64,000 nucleotides of DNA from Rhizobium sp. Root1203. Its GTDB lineage: Bacteria > Pseudomonadota > Alphaproteobacteria > Rhizobiales > Rhizobiaceae. The notes below the pieces were generated by a model. The model saw nothing but the letters and a program-made list of their open reading frames with translations, did no database searches and had not been told where the DNA came from. The stretch's first letter is position 1. Every line of letters starts with the position of its first letter. A program made the translations under genes and the position numbers. The stretch covers positions 3,867-67,866 of the forward strand of contig NZ_LMCW01000008.1 in assembly GCF_001424945.1 (NCBI RefSeq), written 5' to 3'. Shown here piece after piece: positions 37,507 to 46,253 of this stretch.

Positions 37507-38160
37507 TCAGGCCGTAGCTTGGAGGCGTCGCGCAAACCAGGTTTTTACATCCAGTTTGCCTACCTCGGCCGATCCGAGAGGAACCAAGGACTCGGCAAGG
37601 ATGGCTTGACTGAGAGCAAAAGGGCGCTCAGTGGAGGTGAGTTTGGTCTGTATGCTTTCCATCATGCCGCCCGCACCGTGGATTTCCATTCCAACGGCCT
37701 CGATAACGGCATCTGGACCGTTTCCGCCTGTCATTTCGACGATTTTCGTCTGCAGATCCTCGTCGGTGTAGTCGAGTGTCTCTGCGCCCGACGCCTGTCG
37801 ATGGCGATCACGCGTTCGGCGCCGAGAAGGAATGTGCATTTGATCGCCAAGAGGCCGACCGGGCCGCAGCCGAACACGGCGACCGTCTCACCCGGTTGGA
37901 TGTCGCAGATCTCCGCCGCCATGTAGCCGGTCGGAAAGATGTCGGAGAGGAACAGCACCTGTTCATCGCTCAGACCGTCCGGAACCGTGATCGGACCGAC
38001 GTCGGCGAAAGGCACGCGTAGGTACTGGGCCTGCCCTCCAGGAAAGCGGCCGTACATGGCGAGAATGCGAAAGCGTTTCTTTGCTGCACATGCCGATGAG
38101 TTCGCTTTGCCGAGAGGCCTCGCGCCATCGCGACTTCTGGCTTTTTTATCGGAAGGTGGA
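37507..38160 (-). pseudogene. Decayed zinc-dependent alcohol/formaldehyde dehydrogenase
   Basis: Two overlapping minus-strand frames carry consecutive parts of one enzyme. The right one holds [20 protein letters not shown] and the cofactor motif [15 protein letters not shown], up to AERVIAIDR. The left one continues with [20 protein letters not shown] and GPDAVIEAVG. A frameshift near 37795 separates them. The N-terminal catalytic domain with the zinc ligands is missing, and the C-terminus is shortened. The relic resembles glutathione-independent formaldehyde dehydrogenase-like ADHs. Confidence 0.8.
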
Positions 38161-38187
38161 TACGGTGCGTCCTGAATAGGGGCGTCC

Positions 38188-38982
38188 ATGAACGTACTTC
38201 AACGAAACAACGTCATCCTCGGTGGAAGCGGAAACCAGTCGATGGTTTTTTCCCACGGGTTCGGTTGCGACCAGAACATGTGGCGGCTGGTTTCGCCGGC
38301 TTTCGAGAGCACGTTCACGACGGTCCTCTTCGATCACGTCGGTGCCGGGAAATCAGATCTTGGAGCATATGATCCTGAGAAATACTCCAACCTCTCAGGT
38401 TATGCGGACGACCTCGTCGAGATCGGCCAGGCGCTTGACCTGAAGGACGCTGTCTTCGTCGGTCACTCGGTCAGCGCGATGATCGGTGTGCTGGCATCCC
38501 TCAAGGCTCCCGGCATGTTCGAAAACCTCGTGCTGGTCGGCCCCTCGCCCCGCTATATCGATGACGAGGGATATTACGGCGGGTTCAAAAGCGGCGACAT
38601 CGAAGAACTCCTGGTGTCACTCGCCGATAACCACATGGGGTGGTCGGCGGCGATGGCGCCCGCGATCATGGGCAACCCGGAGCGGCCGGAACTCGGTCAG
38701 GAGCTCACGGACAGCTTCTGCAGGACCGATCCCGAGATCGCCAAACAGTTCGCGAAGGTGACTTTCACTTCGGACAACCGGGCGGAACTCCCCCTCGTCA
38801 CCGCTCGCACCCTGGTTCTTCAATGCAAGGACGACATTATCGCATCTGAGGTAGTCGGCGAATACGTCCGGGAGGCGATCCCGAACTGCAGCTACAAGCT
38901 CCTCGATGCTTCCGGTCACTGCCCCAACCTTTCGGCACCGGCCGAGGTCGTTGCGGCAATTCGCGAGTTCGTCAGACACTAG
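38188..38982 (+). CDS. RsbQ-like alpha/beta hydrolase
   Basis: The 264-residue hydrolase has the RsbQ/KAI2 plan: [15 protein letters not shown] (oxyanion region), [12 protein letters not shown] with the nucleophilic Ser near 94, an Asp in CKDDII and the His in [10 protein letters not shown]. In Bacillus, RsbQ supplies a small molecule to the PAS domain of RsbP in the energy-stress pathway; plant KAI2/D14 receptors share the fold. Here the stop codon is followed directly by the ATG of a PAS histidine kinase, so the partner logic is conserved with a kinase in place of the phosphatase. Confidence 0.9.
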   Translation: MNVLQRNNVILGGSGNQSMVFSHGFGCDQNMWRLVSPAFESTFTTVLFDHVGAGKSDLGAYDPEKYSNLSGYADDLVEIGQALDLKDAVFVGHSVSAMIGVLASLKAPGMFENLVLVGPSPRYIDDEGYYGGFKSGDIEELLVSLADNHMGWSAAMAPAIMGNPERPELGQELTDSFCRTDPEIAKQFAKVTFTSDNRAELPLVTARTLVLQCKDDIIASEVVGEYVREAIPNCSYKLLDASGHCPNLSAPAEVVAAIREFVRH

Positions 38983-40116
38983 ATGAGTACGACGCACGAT
39001 TTTCAGGATCTTTTTGAGGATGCTCCATGCGGCTACCTGCTGCTTGACGCACGCGGGCGGATCACCAAGGCCAATCGGACCCTGCTTGCATGGCTCGACT
39101 TCAACGAGGCCGACCTTGCCGAAAAACGCCTTCTCGATCTGATGCCTATCGCCGGCCGTATGTTCTATGAGACGCATTTCGCGCCGCTCCTTCGCATGCA
39201 GGGCTACTTCCACGAAGTGGCGCTTGACCTCGTTCGGAAGGACGGAGCTCGTCTTCCGGTTCTGGCGAATGCGAACCAGAAGACTGGAAGCGATGGCGAC
39301 GTTCTGGAGACCAGGATTGCCGTCATCGAAGCATCAAGCCGCCGCAAGTACGAACGCGAGCTGTTCGATGCCAACGAAGCTGGCAAGGCTGCCCGACGCG
39401 AGGTCGAAGCGCTCAATTCGGCGCTTACACGTTCAGCCCTCCTCCGTGACGAATTCATAGCCGTGCTTGGGCACGATCTGCGCAATCCATTGGCATCGGT
39501 GAAGGGCGGCGTGCGCCTCCTGGCGAAGGAGACCCTCAGTCCGAGAGGAAGTGAAGTCGTCCGATTGATCGACGGGAGCGTCGACAGGATGAGCGCACTC
39601 GTCAACGATGTCCTAGATCTGGCGAGCGGCCGCCTCGGGGGTGGCATTGCCGTGGCCCGACGAGAGGAGTTGGATCTCGAACCCGTCCTCAGGCAGGTCG
39701 TCTCCGAATTGGAGAGCGGAACTGGCAGAAAGATCCAGGTCGATATCGATCTGCCAGGGGCAGTGCTCGTCGACAGCGGTAGAATTGGGCAGCTTGCGTC
39801 CAATCTTCTCGGCAATGCGTTCATGCATGGTCATCCGGATCTTCCGGTCCGCATCAAGGCCCATGTTGAGGATGGCTGCCTTATCATCGCCGTTTTTAAT
39901 GGCGGAGATCCCATTCCGCCGCAGACTATGGAGCGCCTGTTCCAGCCATTCTTCCGGGGCAGCAATCCGAACGAACGTCAGCAAGGACTGGGACTAGGTC
40001 TCCATATAGCGTCCGAGATTGCCAAGGCGCATGGAGGAACCTTGACGGTCAAATCCGATCAGGAGGTGACGGTCTTCGAATTTCGGATGCCGGGTACCCC
40101 AGAGGAAACGCCTTAG
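38983..40116 (+). CDS. PAS domain sensor histidine kinase paired with the RsbQ-like hydrolase
   Basis: The 377-residue soluble kinase has an N-terminal PAS domain (about 5-120, FEDAPCGYLLLDARGRITKA), a coiled coil, a HisKA box FIAVLGHDLRNPLASV (H near 164) and a GHKL domain with NLLGNAFMHG and GLGLGLHIASEIAKAHGG. It starts at the base after the hydrolase stop. By analogy with RsbQ-RsbP the PAS domain probably binds a ligand made or delivered by the hydrolase. No response regulator is adjacent. It converges with the gene that ends at 40127. Confidence 0.92.
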   Translation: MSTTHDFQDLFEDAPCGYLLLDARGRITKANRTLLAWLDFNEADLAEKRLLDLMPIAGRMFYETHFAPLLRMQGYFHEVALDLVRKDGARLPVLANANQKTGSDGDVLETRIAVIEASSRRKYERELFDANEAGKAARREVEALNSALTRSALLRDEFIAVLGHDLRNPLASVKGGVRLLAKETLSPRGSEVVRLIDGSVDRMSALVNDVLDLASGRLGGGIAVARREELDLEPVLRQVVSELESGTGRKIQVDIDLPGAVLVDSGRIGQLASNLLGNAFMHGHPDLPVRIKAHVEDGCLIIAVFNGGDPIPPQTMERLFQPFFRGSNPNERQQGLGLGLHIASEIAKAHGGTLTVKSDQEVTVFEFRMPGTPEETP

Positions 40117-40126
40117 CAGCCTCTGG

Positions 40127-40360
40127 CTAGGCGACTGGATCTGCCTTCTTCCGCTTCAGCTTCGTGGCGGACTTGGAAGCGTTCGCAGCACGTTCGACGG
40201 CTTCCTTTTCGAGGCGTAAGGCCCTGAGCTTTGCAGTTTTGGATTCCCGGTCTAGCACGCGCTTGTCAATGATCGCGTATGCGGCTTCGGTGGTGGCGTC
40301 CAGCTTGGCAGTGCCGGAGAGTTTTGGTGCTTTGATGTCTTGATCCATGAATGCGGACAT
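40127..40360 (-). CDS. Small basic hypothetical protein
   Basis: Read from the ATG at 40360 the product is 77 residues, with LDATTEAAYAIIDKRVLDRE and a very basic helical tail (KLRALRLEKEAVERAANASK). It looks like a rhizobial family of small helical proteins whose function is unknown. Starts at 40348 or 40441 are also possible, since none has a strong ribosome binding site. It converges with the PAS kinase gene, leaving ten bases. Confidence 0.55.
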   Translation of the reverse strand: MSAFMDQDIKAPKLSGTAKLDATTEAAYAIIDKRVLDRESKTAKLRALRLEKEAVERAANASKSATKLKRKKADPVA

Positions 40361-40467
40361 AGTGCTCAACGCAGCCACCGCAACGGGGACCATGAAGATC
40401 GTGCTATTCGAAGGGAACAACGGGGCTTTCTGACCATTCACAGGAGTTCACCTGAAAGGAACCAGTC

Positions 40468-40638
40468 ATGCTGGACCTTCCCAAAGCCGACGCGACAACT
40501 GAGCTTTTCCGGCGGCCTCGGCTTCGCGTCCGCATTGACGTCGGCCGAAAAGCGCCAGAAGCGGACGCCCAAGTCAAAAGCTACCGAATTGTAGCCATGC
40601 AAACCAAGCGGCAACAGCAACACAGGTCAGCCAAATAG
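40468..40638 (+). CDS. Possible 56-residue basic protein
   Basis: A short frame with a good AAAGGA eight bases upstream of the ATG encodes MLDLPKADATTELFRRPRLR followed by a basic Gln-rich tail. It overlaps the 3' end of the DUF1232 gene on the other strand. No family was recognised, and overlap with a stronger gene lowers confidence. Confidence 0.3.
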   Translation: MLDLPKADATTELFRRPRLRVRIDVGRKAPEADAQVKSYRIVAMQTKRQQQHRSAK

Positions 40639-40978
40639 CGATAATTGCCAGCAGGCCGATCCTGCTGTTTGGCAGCTTTGTCCGCTCCTCAGCCAAAATC
40701 CTAAATTCGGACATGAGCGGTTTGGGTATCAGGCGTATGGCAAGAAGTATTCCAAGCGGCACGATTAGCAGATCATCGAGATATCCCAGAATTGGAATGA
40801 AGTCGGGGATCAGGTCGATGGGAGATAGCGCATAACCCGCAACTGCTCCGGCGACGATTTTAGCTGCAAGAGGTGTACGCTGATCACGTGCTGCGATCCA
40901 AAGAGAAACGACATCTCTCTTGATTGATCTTGCCCATGTTTTCGCAGAAGAGAGCCACTTGTCCATGTCTCGCGGCAT
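40574..40978 (-). CDS. DUF1232 (YkvA-like) membrane protein
   Basis: The 134-residue protein contains the DUF1232 core AKIVAGAVAGYALSPIDLIP followed by DFIPILGYLDDLLIVPLGI, then a C-terminal membrane span. The SPIDLIPDFIPxxGxxDD pattern is diagnostic. The family is widespread and of unknown function in membranes. ATG 40978 is used; ATG 40966 or a TTG at 41035 are alternatives. It lies downstream of the small zinc-ribbon gene on the same strand. Confidence 0.82.
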   Translation of the reverse strand: MPRDMDKWLSSAKTWARSIKRDVVSLWIAARDQRTPLAAKIVAGAVAGYALSPIDLIPDFIPILGYLDDLLIVPLGILLAIRLIPKPLMSEFRILAEERTKLPNSRIGLLAIIAIWLTCVAVAAWFAWLQFGSF

Positions 40979-41031
40979 ATCAACAAACCGACAGATCCTC
41001 AATCGGTCGCCTTCGCGCCAATAGGGGCCGT

Positions 41032-41241
41032 TCAAAAATGTGCTGGGTCAAAAAAGCCAGGCGGCGCATCCGGCGGATCAATCAACTTGTCTTTGAAGCA
41101 ACTAGCGTGAGCAAACCACACCTGCCATTTGCCGTCTGCGGTCTCAACGGTGACACGAAGTGGGTTAGGAGACTTCGCTTCAATGTCCCTGCCGCAATGG
41201 CAACATGGCCACCATTCGAAGTGCTGCCCCTTTTTCGCCAT
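41032..41241 (-). CDS. Small zinc-ribbon-like protein
   Basis: The 69-residue protein begins MAKKGQHFEWWPCCHCGRDI and ends with AHASCFKDKL, so it has a Cys pair and a His/Cys pair that could bind zinc in a treble-clef-like fold. AGGAAG precedes the ATG at 41241. No named family was recognised. It is 53 bases upstream of the DUF1232 gene on the same strand. Confidence 0.65.
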   Translation of the reverse strand: MAKKGQHFEWWPCCHCGRDIEAKSPNPLRVTVETADGKWQVWFAHASCFKDKLIDPPDAPPGFFDPAHF

Positions 41242-41613
41242 GCTACTTCCTCGTCCGGTTCGTAAGAATGACATTTCGGAAGAGGACAACCCTCTCGTCC
41301 GCAGGGCGTACGGGCTATCCGACTGGAGCCGATAGCTGTCTCGCTTTAGCGGAGCTGTCCTGGAACGAATGATCTCGCTACCTTTTTGGCCCGACGCGAC
41401 ACATTTGAAGGCCTGCCTTCGCCGACGCCGTAGAGGTTGGCACGCGCATTTGTTCGTCTCGTCCCGCTTAGACGGAAACCAAGCGATTTGAGATCTCGAA
41501 AGGTGAGTAAACCGGTCGACCGCCAGCCCGGAGAGAAATGGCTTGTAATTGTGCAGTGCAGCATTATCTAGTTAGTTCGGTTAGCGATTGGCTTTCCGTC
41601 AGGAGAGCCAAAG
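41242..41613. other. Intergenic region, nothing recognised
   Basis: No convincing gene or site was found between the divergent zinc-ribbon and esterase genes. It must contain both promoters. Confidence 0.4.
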
Positions 41614-42699
41614 ATGAGAACCATTTCCGACACCATAGAGCGCCTCGCCAGATTGCGTGCTGGTCGGTTTTCAGCAGCAAATCAACACCATACTGATGTG
41701 CTGGTCAGGCTCGAACCTTCAGGTGATAATCCTGGCAATCTGACTGGTTGGTTCACGAAGCCCGATAGTTTGAAAACCGCCCCTGCCCTTGTGGTTGTTT
41801 TGCACGGGTGCACCCAGACTGCCGCTGGCTACGATTATGGGTCCGGATGGTCGAGTTTGGCATCCGACTACGGTTTTGCTGTGCTGTTTCCCGAGCAATC
41901 GCGTGAGAACAACGCAAACCTGTGTTTCAATTGGTTCAACAAAGAGGACATAACCCGAGATCGCGGAGAGGTCCAATCCGTTCGTGCGATGATCGCCACC
42001 ATGATCGCCAATCATGGCGTCGATCCAAAGCGGGTCTACGTAACGGGGCTTTCTGCTGGCGGCGCAATGGCCAACGCGCTACTCGCCACCTATCCCGAAG
42101 TATTCGCAGGCGGTGCAATTATCGCTGGCCTTCCCTACGGGGTGGCCGGTACCGTTCCCGAGGCATTTGACCGCATGCGTGGCCACGGCCTTCCCATTGC
42201 CGCCGCTCTCGTTGATATGCTCCGCGAGGCATCGCCGCACCAAGGAGTGTGGCCAACGGTCAGCGTCTGGCATGGCACAGCCGACAACACCGTTGTGGAA
42301 GGCAACGCCCGGGCGATCGTGGAGCAATGGCGTGGGGTGCACGCGGTTCCACAAAAGGCAACTCTTACTGAAATAGTGGACAGCCAGCGGCACGAGGTTT
42401 GGCGCGATACATCCGGCCGCGATGTGATCGAACTCTATTCCATTCACGGAATGGCACATGGAACGCCAGTCGATACGCAGGCCGGATACGGCCACGGGGC
42501 ACCTTTTATGCTGGATGTGGGCATCTCCTCTACCGTTCACATTGCTCGCAACTGGGGGCTGACGCCATCCTTCGAGCGAAGAGCGAACGCGCCCAAACGC
42601 GAACAAGCTCCTTCGGCTGGCCGTTGGCAGCAGTCGAGGGTCGGAGGAGTTCAGAACGTCATCGAGGACGCGTTGCGCTCGGCCGGTTTGATGAAATAA
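41614..42699 (+). CDS. PHB depolymerase-family esterase
   Basis: The 361-residue alpha/beta hydrolase has the oxyanion motif ALVVVLHGCTQTAAGYD, a lipase box YVTGLSAGGAMAN with the catalytic Ser, and SIHGMAHGTPVD with the catalytic His. This matches the short-chain PHA depolymerase/feruloyl esterase-like family. It lacks a classical signal peptide, so it may act on intracellular polymer or be exported in another way. GGAG lies upstream of the ATG. The gene stands alone. Confidence 0.9.
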   Translation: MRTISDTIERLARLRAGRFSAANQHHTDVLVRLEPSGDNPGNLTGWFTKPDSLKTAPALVVVLHGCTQTAAGYDYGSGWSSLASDYGFAVLFPEQSRENNANLCFNWFNKEDITRDRGEVQSVRAMIATMIANHGVDPKRVYVTGLSAGGAMANALLATYPEVFAGGAIIAGLPYGVAGTVPEAFDRMRGHGLPIAAALVDMLREASPHQGVWPTVSVWHGTADNTVVEGNARAIVEQWRGVHAVPQKATLTEIVDSQRHEVWRDTSGRDVIELYSIHGMAHGTPVDTQAGYGHGAPFMLDVGISSTVHIARNWGLTPSFERRANAPKREQAPSAGRWQQSRVGGVQNVIEDALRSAGLMK

Positions 42700-43262
42700 C
42701 CCCCGGTGAAAGGTGTCACGCTTTCTGAAAAGAGAGCACGACGCATTTTCAAGTTTTATGAAGAAGACGACCGTTCAGATCGATAGCTCTTTCACTCGGG
42801 CGCTAATCGTCGTGCAGGCACTCTCGAACGGATCATGAGACGGCAGTAAAGGCATAAGAAGAAGGGCTTTCAGATGCTGCCAGCCGCCTTCCTCACCGGG
42901 CACGGCGCATAGGATTTCATCGCCACGCGTTCCTCCCCGGCATACAGTCGTTCGAACTCCGCGAAGTTCGAGAAATTCTCTCGGTTGCTTTCCGAAGGAC
43001 TGAAGGACTCTGCAGCAGCACCGTAAGCCCACGGTGAAGGCCGCCTTGTGAGGTGGCGCTGAACATCGATAGTCCTATGTCGAAGCATCGAGTTGAAGGC
43101 ATCACGTCTGAGGAACGCCCTGGGCGTTCGTCTCGCGAAGAGAAAGAAGGGCTCGTCGCCCGTTTCGAACACGGAGGCAGCGTTGAGCTATTGACTAACG
43201 CAGATAGGACCCTTGCTGTCGCGAGCAGGTATGAGGAGTGAGGCTCTTGATGACTGCTCATG
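42700..43262. other. Intergenic region without a supportable gene
   Basis: Overlapping frames on both strands (for example 43053-43241 plus and 42775-43032 minus) have partly protein-like composition but no motif or ribosome binding site. They may be remnants. None is called. Confidence 0.35.
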
Positions 43263-43310
43263 GCGCTCTTCAGACGAGGCTGTTGTCTCCTTCCGGCCCC
43301 AAAGCGGTCA
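43263..43310 (+). repeat. Dispersed repeat, long form, copy 1
   Basis: A 48-base element of the form GCGCTCTT...AGGCTGTTGTCTCC-TTCCGGCCCCAAAGCGG. Related copies lie at 46377-46424 and 46909-46956. All lie between genes in the 43-48 kb block. Confidence 0.7.
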
Positions 43311-43352
43311 CTGCAGTAGGTACGACTTGCAACTGGATCGCTGAACGGTTAC

Positions 43353-43387
43353 GCAAGATATATACAGTCTTACTGTACATATCTTGC
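43353..43387. promoter_or_regulatory. Large near-perfect palindrome upstream of the ester cyclase
   Basis: Two 16-base arms (GCAAGATATATACAGT and ACTGTACATATCTTGC, one mismatch) flank a CTT centre and end 18 bases before the ATG at 43406. Symmetry and position fit a repressor operator (TetR or MarR type). The core TACAGTCTTACTGTA is AT-rich, so it could also overlap the -10 region. Confidence 0.65.
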
Positions 43388-43405
43388 TTGTGCGAAGGAT
43401 CGAAC

Positions 43406-43816
43406 ATGTCTGCCGATAACAAGGAAGTGGTTCGCCGCTTCAACATCGAGGTCATTCAAAACGGGAGCGAAAGCGAATTTCGTGCCTTGATGGCTCCACA
43501 CTTCATCAACCACGCTGCGCCGCAGGGAATGCCGAACGGCGCGGAAAGCATGTGGCACACCTTCCAGAATATTCTTCGCCCTGCTCTTTCAAACTTGACG
43601 GTAACTATTCATGATCAGATCGCCGAGGGTGATAAGGTCACAACCCGAAAGACGATAAGCGGCGTTCATACCGGCACCCTGCTGGGCATTCCGGGGACGG
43701 GACGGGACGTAGCCATTGGGGTTATCGATATCGTGCGAGTTCAGGACGGCAGATATGCCGAGCACTGGGGTTTGAACACCTTATCGACTCTGCCAGCTGC
43801 ATTATCGAAGGCCTGA
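43406..43816 (+). CDS. SnoaL-like ester cyclase family protein
   Basis: The 136-residue protein has the NTF2-like SnoaL plan: a helix with EVVRRFNIEVIQNG, PHFINHAAPQGMPNG, and a C-terminal strand with IDIVRVQDGRYAEHWGLN. Family members include polyketide cyclases and many small-molecule-binding proteins of unknown substrate. GAAGGA precedes the ATG at 43406; the longer frame from 43238 runs through a dispersed repeat and is rejected. A 35-base palindrome overlies its promoter. It converges with the MarR-type gene, with only nine bases between. Confidence 0.85.
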   Translation: MSADNKEVVRRFNIEVIQNGSESEFRALMAPHFINHAAPQGMPNGAESMWHTFQNILRPALSNLTVTIHDQIAEGDKVTTRKTISGVHTGTLLGIPGTGRDVAIGVIDIVRVQDGRYAEHWGLNTLSTLPAALSKA

Positions 43817-43825
43817 TCCGATAAG

Positions 43826-44269
43826 CTAGCACAGCCGTTTGATAACACGGATTGCGGCTTCAAGCGTTCGTCTGTCCTTTTCGGACAGGCGTTCCTCGAT
43901 CAAGTTGGCAATCTGCGATGTCCGGGCTTCGCGGGCGCGGGACAATTGCCCCCGCCCGTTTTCAGTAATGGAAAGAAGCCGGCTGCGCCCATCCGCTGGA
44001 TTAGGCATTTTGCTGACCAGTCCGTCGGATTCCAGCTGACCGGCGACTAGCCGCATGCTCTGGTGCCGGACGTTGCGACGCTCTGCCAGTTCGGCGACGC
44101 TGAGCGGTCCTTCTCGATCCAGAAGCGACAGCGTTTCCGACTGCGAGGTTGTCGGTGTATTGGCTTGCGTCTTCACACCGCGAACGAATTTGCCGAGCGT
44201 AACGCGAAGATTTTCCGCAAGCACCACCGCATCGGTGTGTTTTCCGGAGCTGGCTTCTTCTCTTGGCAT
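43826..44269 (-). CDS. MarR family transcriptional regulator
   Basis: The 147-residue protein has a winged helix with GPLSVAELAERRNVRHQSMRLV and the wing NPADGRSRLLSITENGRGQL, typical of MarR. Helices on both sides form the dimer interface. It is convergent with the ester cyclase gene and so does not share its promoter, but it could act on the palindrome at 43353-43387. The ligand is unknown. Confidence 0.88.
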   Translation of the reverse strand: MPREEASSGKHTDAVVLAENLRVTLGKFVRGVKTQANTPTTSQSETLSLLDREGPLSVAELAERRNVRHQSMRLVAGQLESDGLVSKMPNPADGRSRLLSITENGRGQLSRAREARTSQIANLIEERLSEKDRRTLEAAIRVIKRLC

Positions 44270-44368
44270 TTTCTATTTCCGCCCTCAAACGAATGCTGTG
44301 AACCTTCCATAGACTGCGAAGACCAAGAAGAGAAATAGCTTTGCAAGCACGATAGCTCGTGGCCGCTT

Positions 44369-44408
44369 TCCGGCCGAAGCGGTTGTCAGCAGTCGGCCCG
44401 AAGTGGAC
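44369..44408 (+). repeat. Dispersed repeat, short form, tandem pair
   Basis: Two half-length units, TTCCGGCCGAAGCGG and AGTCGGCCCGAAGTGG, occur in tandem between the MarR-type gene and the LprI-like gene. The unit recurs at 45074-45102, 47491-47511 and 48111-48136. Confidence 0.6.
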
Positions 44409-44442
44409 TTTTGGGGAGGAACGACAAGTCGAAGACGATCAG

Positions 44443-44871
44443 TTAATTGCCTTTAAACAGATCACCGTAGCTTTTGAGGTCGGTGATCCGCCGATCGATC
44501 AATTCAGCGCGACAGGAAACATAGTCCAGCACCGTCCGTTCCGCGCCCCATTCACCGTTGGCGTAAGCCTGGCACGAACCTTCCTTATACGTGTTCCACA
44601 GGCGCTGCTCCGCGAGAAGATCGGTTTTCGTTTGTCCCGTCGCCTGTCCGTAGACGGTTTTCCAAACCTCGTTCAACTTGTCATCCTCGCGCTTCAGCCA
44701 TATCTGTCCGCAGCCGCCCCATGCCGCGTTGCTGCCGTCGGATTTGTCCATGCATGTCTGCCAGTCTTTTTCCCCTTGATCGGCATCCTTGGAAAAGGCC
44801 GGGTAAGTTGTACTGACTGTGAGTGCGAGAAGAACGGCTAAAACGGTCGATGATCGTGTCTCTGTCTTCAT
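44443..44871 (-). CDS. LprI-like (DUF1311) exported protein
   Basis: The 142-residue protein has a signal peptide (about 1-27) and a mature region with paired cysteines (TCMDKS, GGCG, SCQAY, VSCRAE) and the DUF1311 patterns LNEVWKTVYGQ and EQRLWNTYKEGSC. LprI-type proteins of this fold inhibit lysozyme in the cell envelope. The ATG at 44871 is followed directly by a typical n-region (KTETR). Confidence 0.85.
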   Translation of the reverse strand: MKTETRSSTVLAVLLALTVSTTYPAFSKDADQGEKDWQTCMDKSDGSNAAWGGCGQIWLKREDDKLNEVWKTVYGQATGQTKTDLLAEQRLWNTYKEGSCQAYANGEWGAERTVLDYVSCRAELIDRRITDLKSYGDLFKGN

Positions 44872-44928
44872 TTAACTGCCTCCTGGGAGCCACAAGCCCA
44901 TCCGACTTTGCGCAGCGACGGGGTTGCT

Positions 44929-45531
44929 TTATAGCGCATGAAAATGAAGCACGGCCTCCGCAATAAGACAACGACCGTTTTTGGCGCTTTTCGGACGGGG
45001 CTCGCATTCCGGCCCATAGCAGCCATCCGCTGATCTAAGTATCATTCTGCATTGAACGCAGAGGTTGTAGAAATGTCTGCTGTCGGCCCGAAGCGGGTTT
45101 TCACCTCGATGCAAGCGCTGCCGCGGTTTTGCTCTATCGAAATGCAAGCCGTTACGCGCTGTTCGGAAAACTCCTCCGAACGCAAAGCCAAGAGCAAAGC
45201 CTGCGAGCGGCCAAATCCATCCGACCCCGGGCCCGCTAAAATAGCTGTCGATCAGATCAGCCGCAGTCATGAGGGCCGTTGAGCCACTAGCACCCGCAAA
45301 CGCATAGGCGACAACGTTGCGACGGCGCGGTCCCAATGCGTGGTATAGCCCGGTTGTCAGCGCGCCTGCCGCGAATATAAGGAACAGCAGAAGATAAGAC
45401 ACCACATTGTCAATAATCGGCTCGAACCCGTGACCAGCCACCGCTCTCCTGACGTTGACGAATGCCAGCAACGGTAATGGTGACAGCACTAAGAGAAGAA
45501 GCATGATCACAGCGGAATTGAGAGGGCGCAC
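44929..45531 (-). CDS. Small multi-span membrane protein with repeat-derived C-terminus
   Basis: The 200-residue frame has about four hydrophobic segments (about 8-27, 42-65, 72-90, 100-122). The last 60 residues are unlike the rest and lie over two dispersed repeats (45005-45032 and 45074-45102), so the frame has probably been extended by repeat sequence. No family was recognised. An alternative start lies a few codons inside. Confidence 0.55.
   Translation of the reverse strand: MRPLNSAVIMLLLLVLSPLPLLAFVNVRRAVAGHGFEPIIDNVVSYLLLFLIFAAGALTTGLYHALGPRRRNVVAYAFAGASGSTALMTAADLIDSYFSGPGVGWIWPLAGFALGFAFGGVFRTARNGLHFDRAKPRQRLHRGENPLRADSRHFYNLCVQCRMILRSADGCYGPECEPRPKSAKNGRCLIAEAVLHFHAL
45005..45102 (+). 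repeat. Two short-form dispersed repeats
   Basis: CATTCCGGCCCATAGCAGCC at 45005 and TGCTGTCGGCCCGAAGCGG at about 45078 match the repeat family of this block. Both fall inside the 3' part of the membrane protein frame at 44929-45531. Confidence 0.55.
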
Positions 45532-45670
45532 GGTTCGCTTCCATTCAGTTCGGGCAATGATTGCTCTGCCCCAAATCGAGCAACCTGGTCAATGTCTCCT
45601 TTTGGCGGGCGCAAAGCCGCCGAGGGACGACTGGTAACAAACTAATGAGGTCAAACGGACTAAAAGGACT

Positions 45671-46081
45671 CTACCGCTTGACCATCATTATCAGCTTTCC
45701 CAGTTCTTCCCCCCGACGAAGCTCCAGGCCAAGGGAAACCCCGCCCTTGTAGAACGTCATTTTCATAGGCTGGATAGCCGCATTGAGTTGCGCGAGAGAT
45801 TTGCCGCCTTCCAGCGAGCATGGGAAACGGTCACAAGATACGCTCATTTGAAAATTCGATCCACCGACGACCCGTGGCTTGATTTTAATATGTACACCTG
45901 CGGCATCGTCATTGAAGATTGAGCACCAACCTTGCGACTGGCATTCGCGATCCCCCATCTCTCCTGTGCCAGATGGCCCTACCACAGCATATCGTACCCA
46001 ATAAGGGTCATTTGGCGGGGCCGCTATTGAAACCGAGCTGACAGCGCTCGAAAGCAATACGCCTACGAAAACCTCTTTCAC
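45671..46081 (-). CDS. Exported invasion-associated-locus-B-like or hypothetical protein
   Basis: A GTG at 46081 is preceded by GGGAG and gives a clean signal peptide (VKEVFVGVLLSSAVSSVSIA, then APPND). The mature part of about 115 residues has two disulfide-type cysteine pairs (ECQSQGWC and SCDRFPC) and an IQPMKMTFYKGGVSLGLELR strand. This recalls small periplasmic IalB-like proteins, but the match is loose. ATG 46093 and the frame from 46144 are alternative starts. Confidence 0.55.
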   Translation of the reverse strand: MKEVFVGVLLSSAVSSVSIAAPPNDPYWVRYAVVGPSGTGEMGDRECQSQGWCSIFNDDAAGVHIKIKPRVVGGSNFQMSVSCDRFPCSLEGGKSLAQLNAAIQPMKMTFYKGGVSLGLELRRGEELGKLIMMVKR

Positions 46082-46157
46082 GCTCGCTCCCATGAGGCGG
46101 GCGCAAATGCCCGGTTGAAGTCGTTGTATTATCTCCGCGATCATCTAAGTTTCAACT

Positions 46158-46253
46158 ATGGCCAGAATTTTAGTTTTGCTTGCAGCAACCCTTACGTTTG
46201 GCGGCGTATTTTGGTTCATGCTAGCCGAGTCGGGAAGAAGACCGATTTCATGA
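46158..46253 (+). CDS. Tiny single-span membrane peptide 1
   Basis: This 31-codon frame starts MARILVLLAATLTFGGVFWF and forms one hydrophobic helix with a basic tail. Its stop overlaps the next ATG by four bases (ATGA). It is too short for routine gene finding and no homologue is known to me. It is divergent from the exported protein gene at 46081. Confidence 0.35.
   Translation: MARILVLLAATLTFGGVFWFMLAESGRRPIS

Noticed and set aside
44359..44841. Plus-strand frame of 160 codons
   Set aside because: It is antisense to the LprI-like gene, which has a signal peptide and a conserved cysteine pattern.
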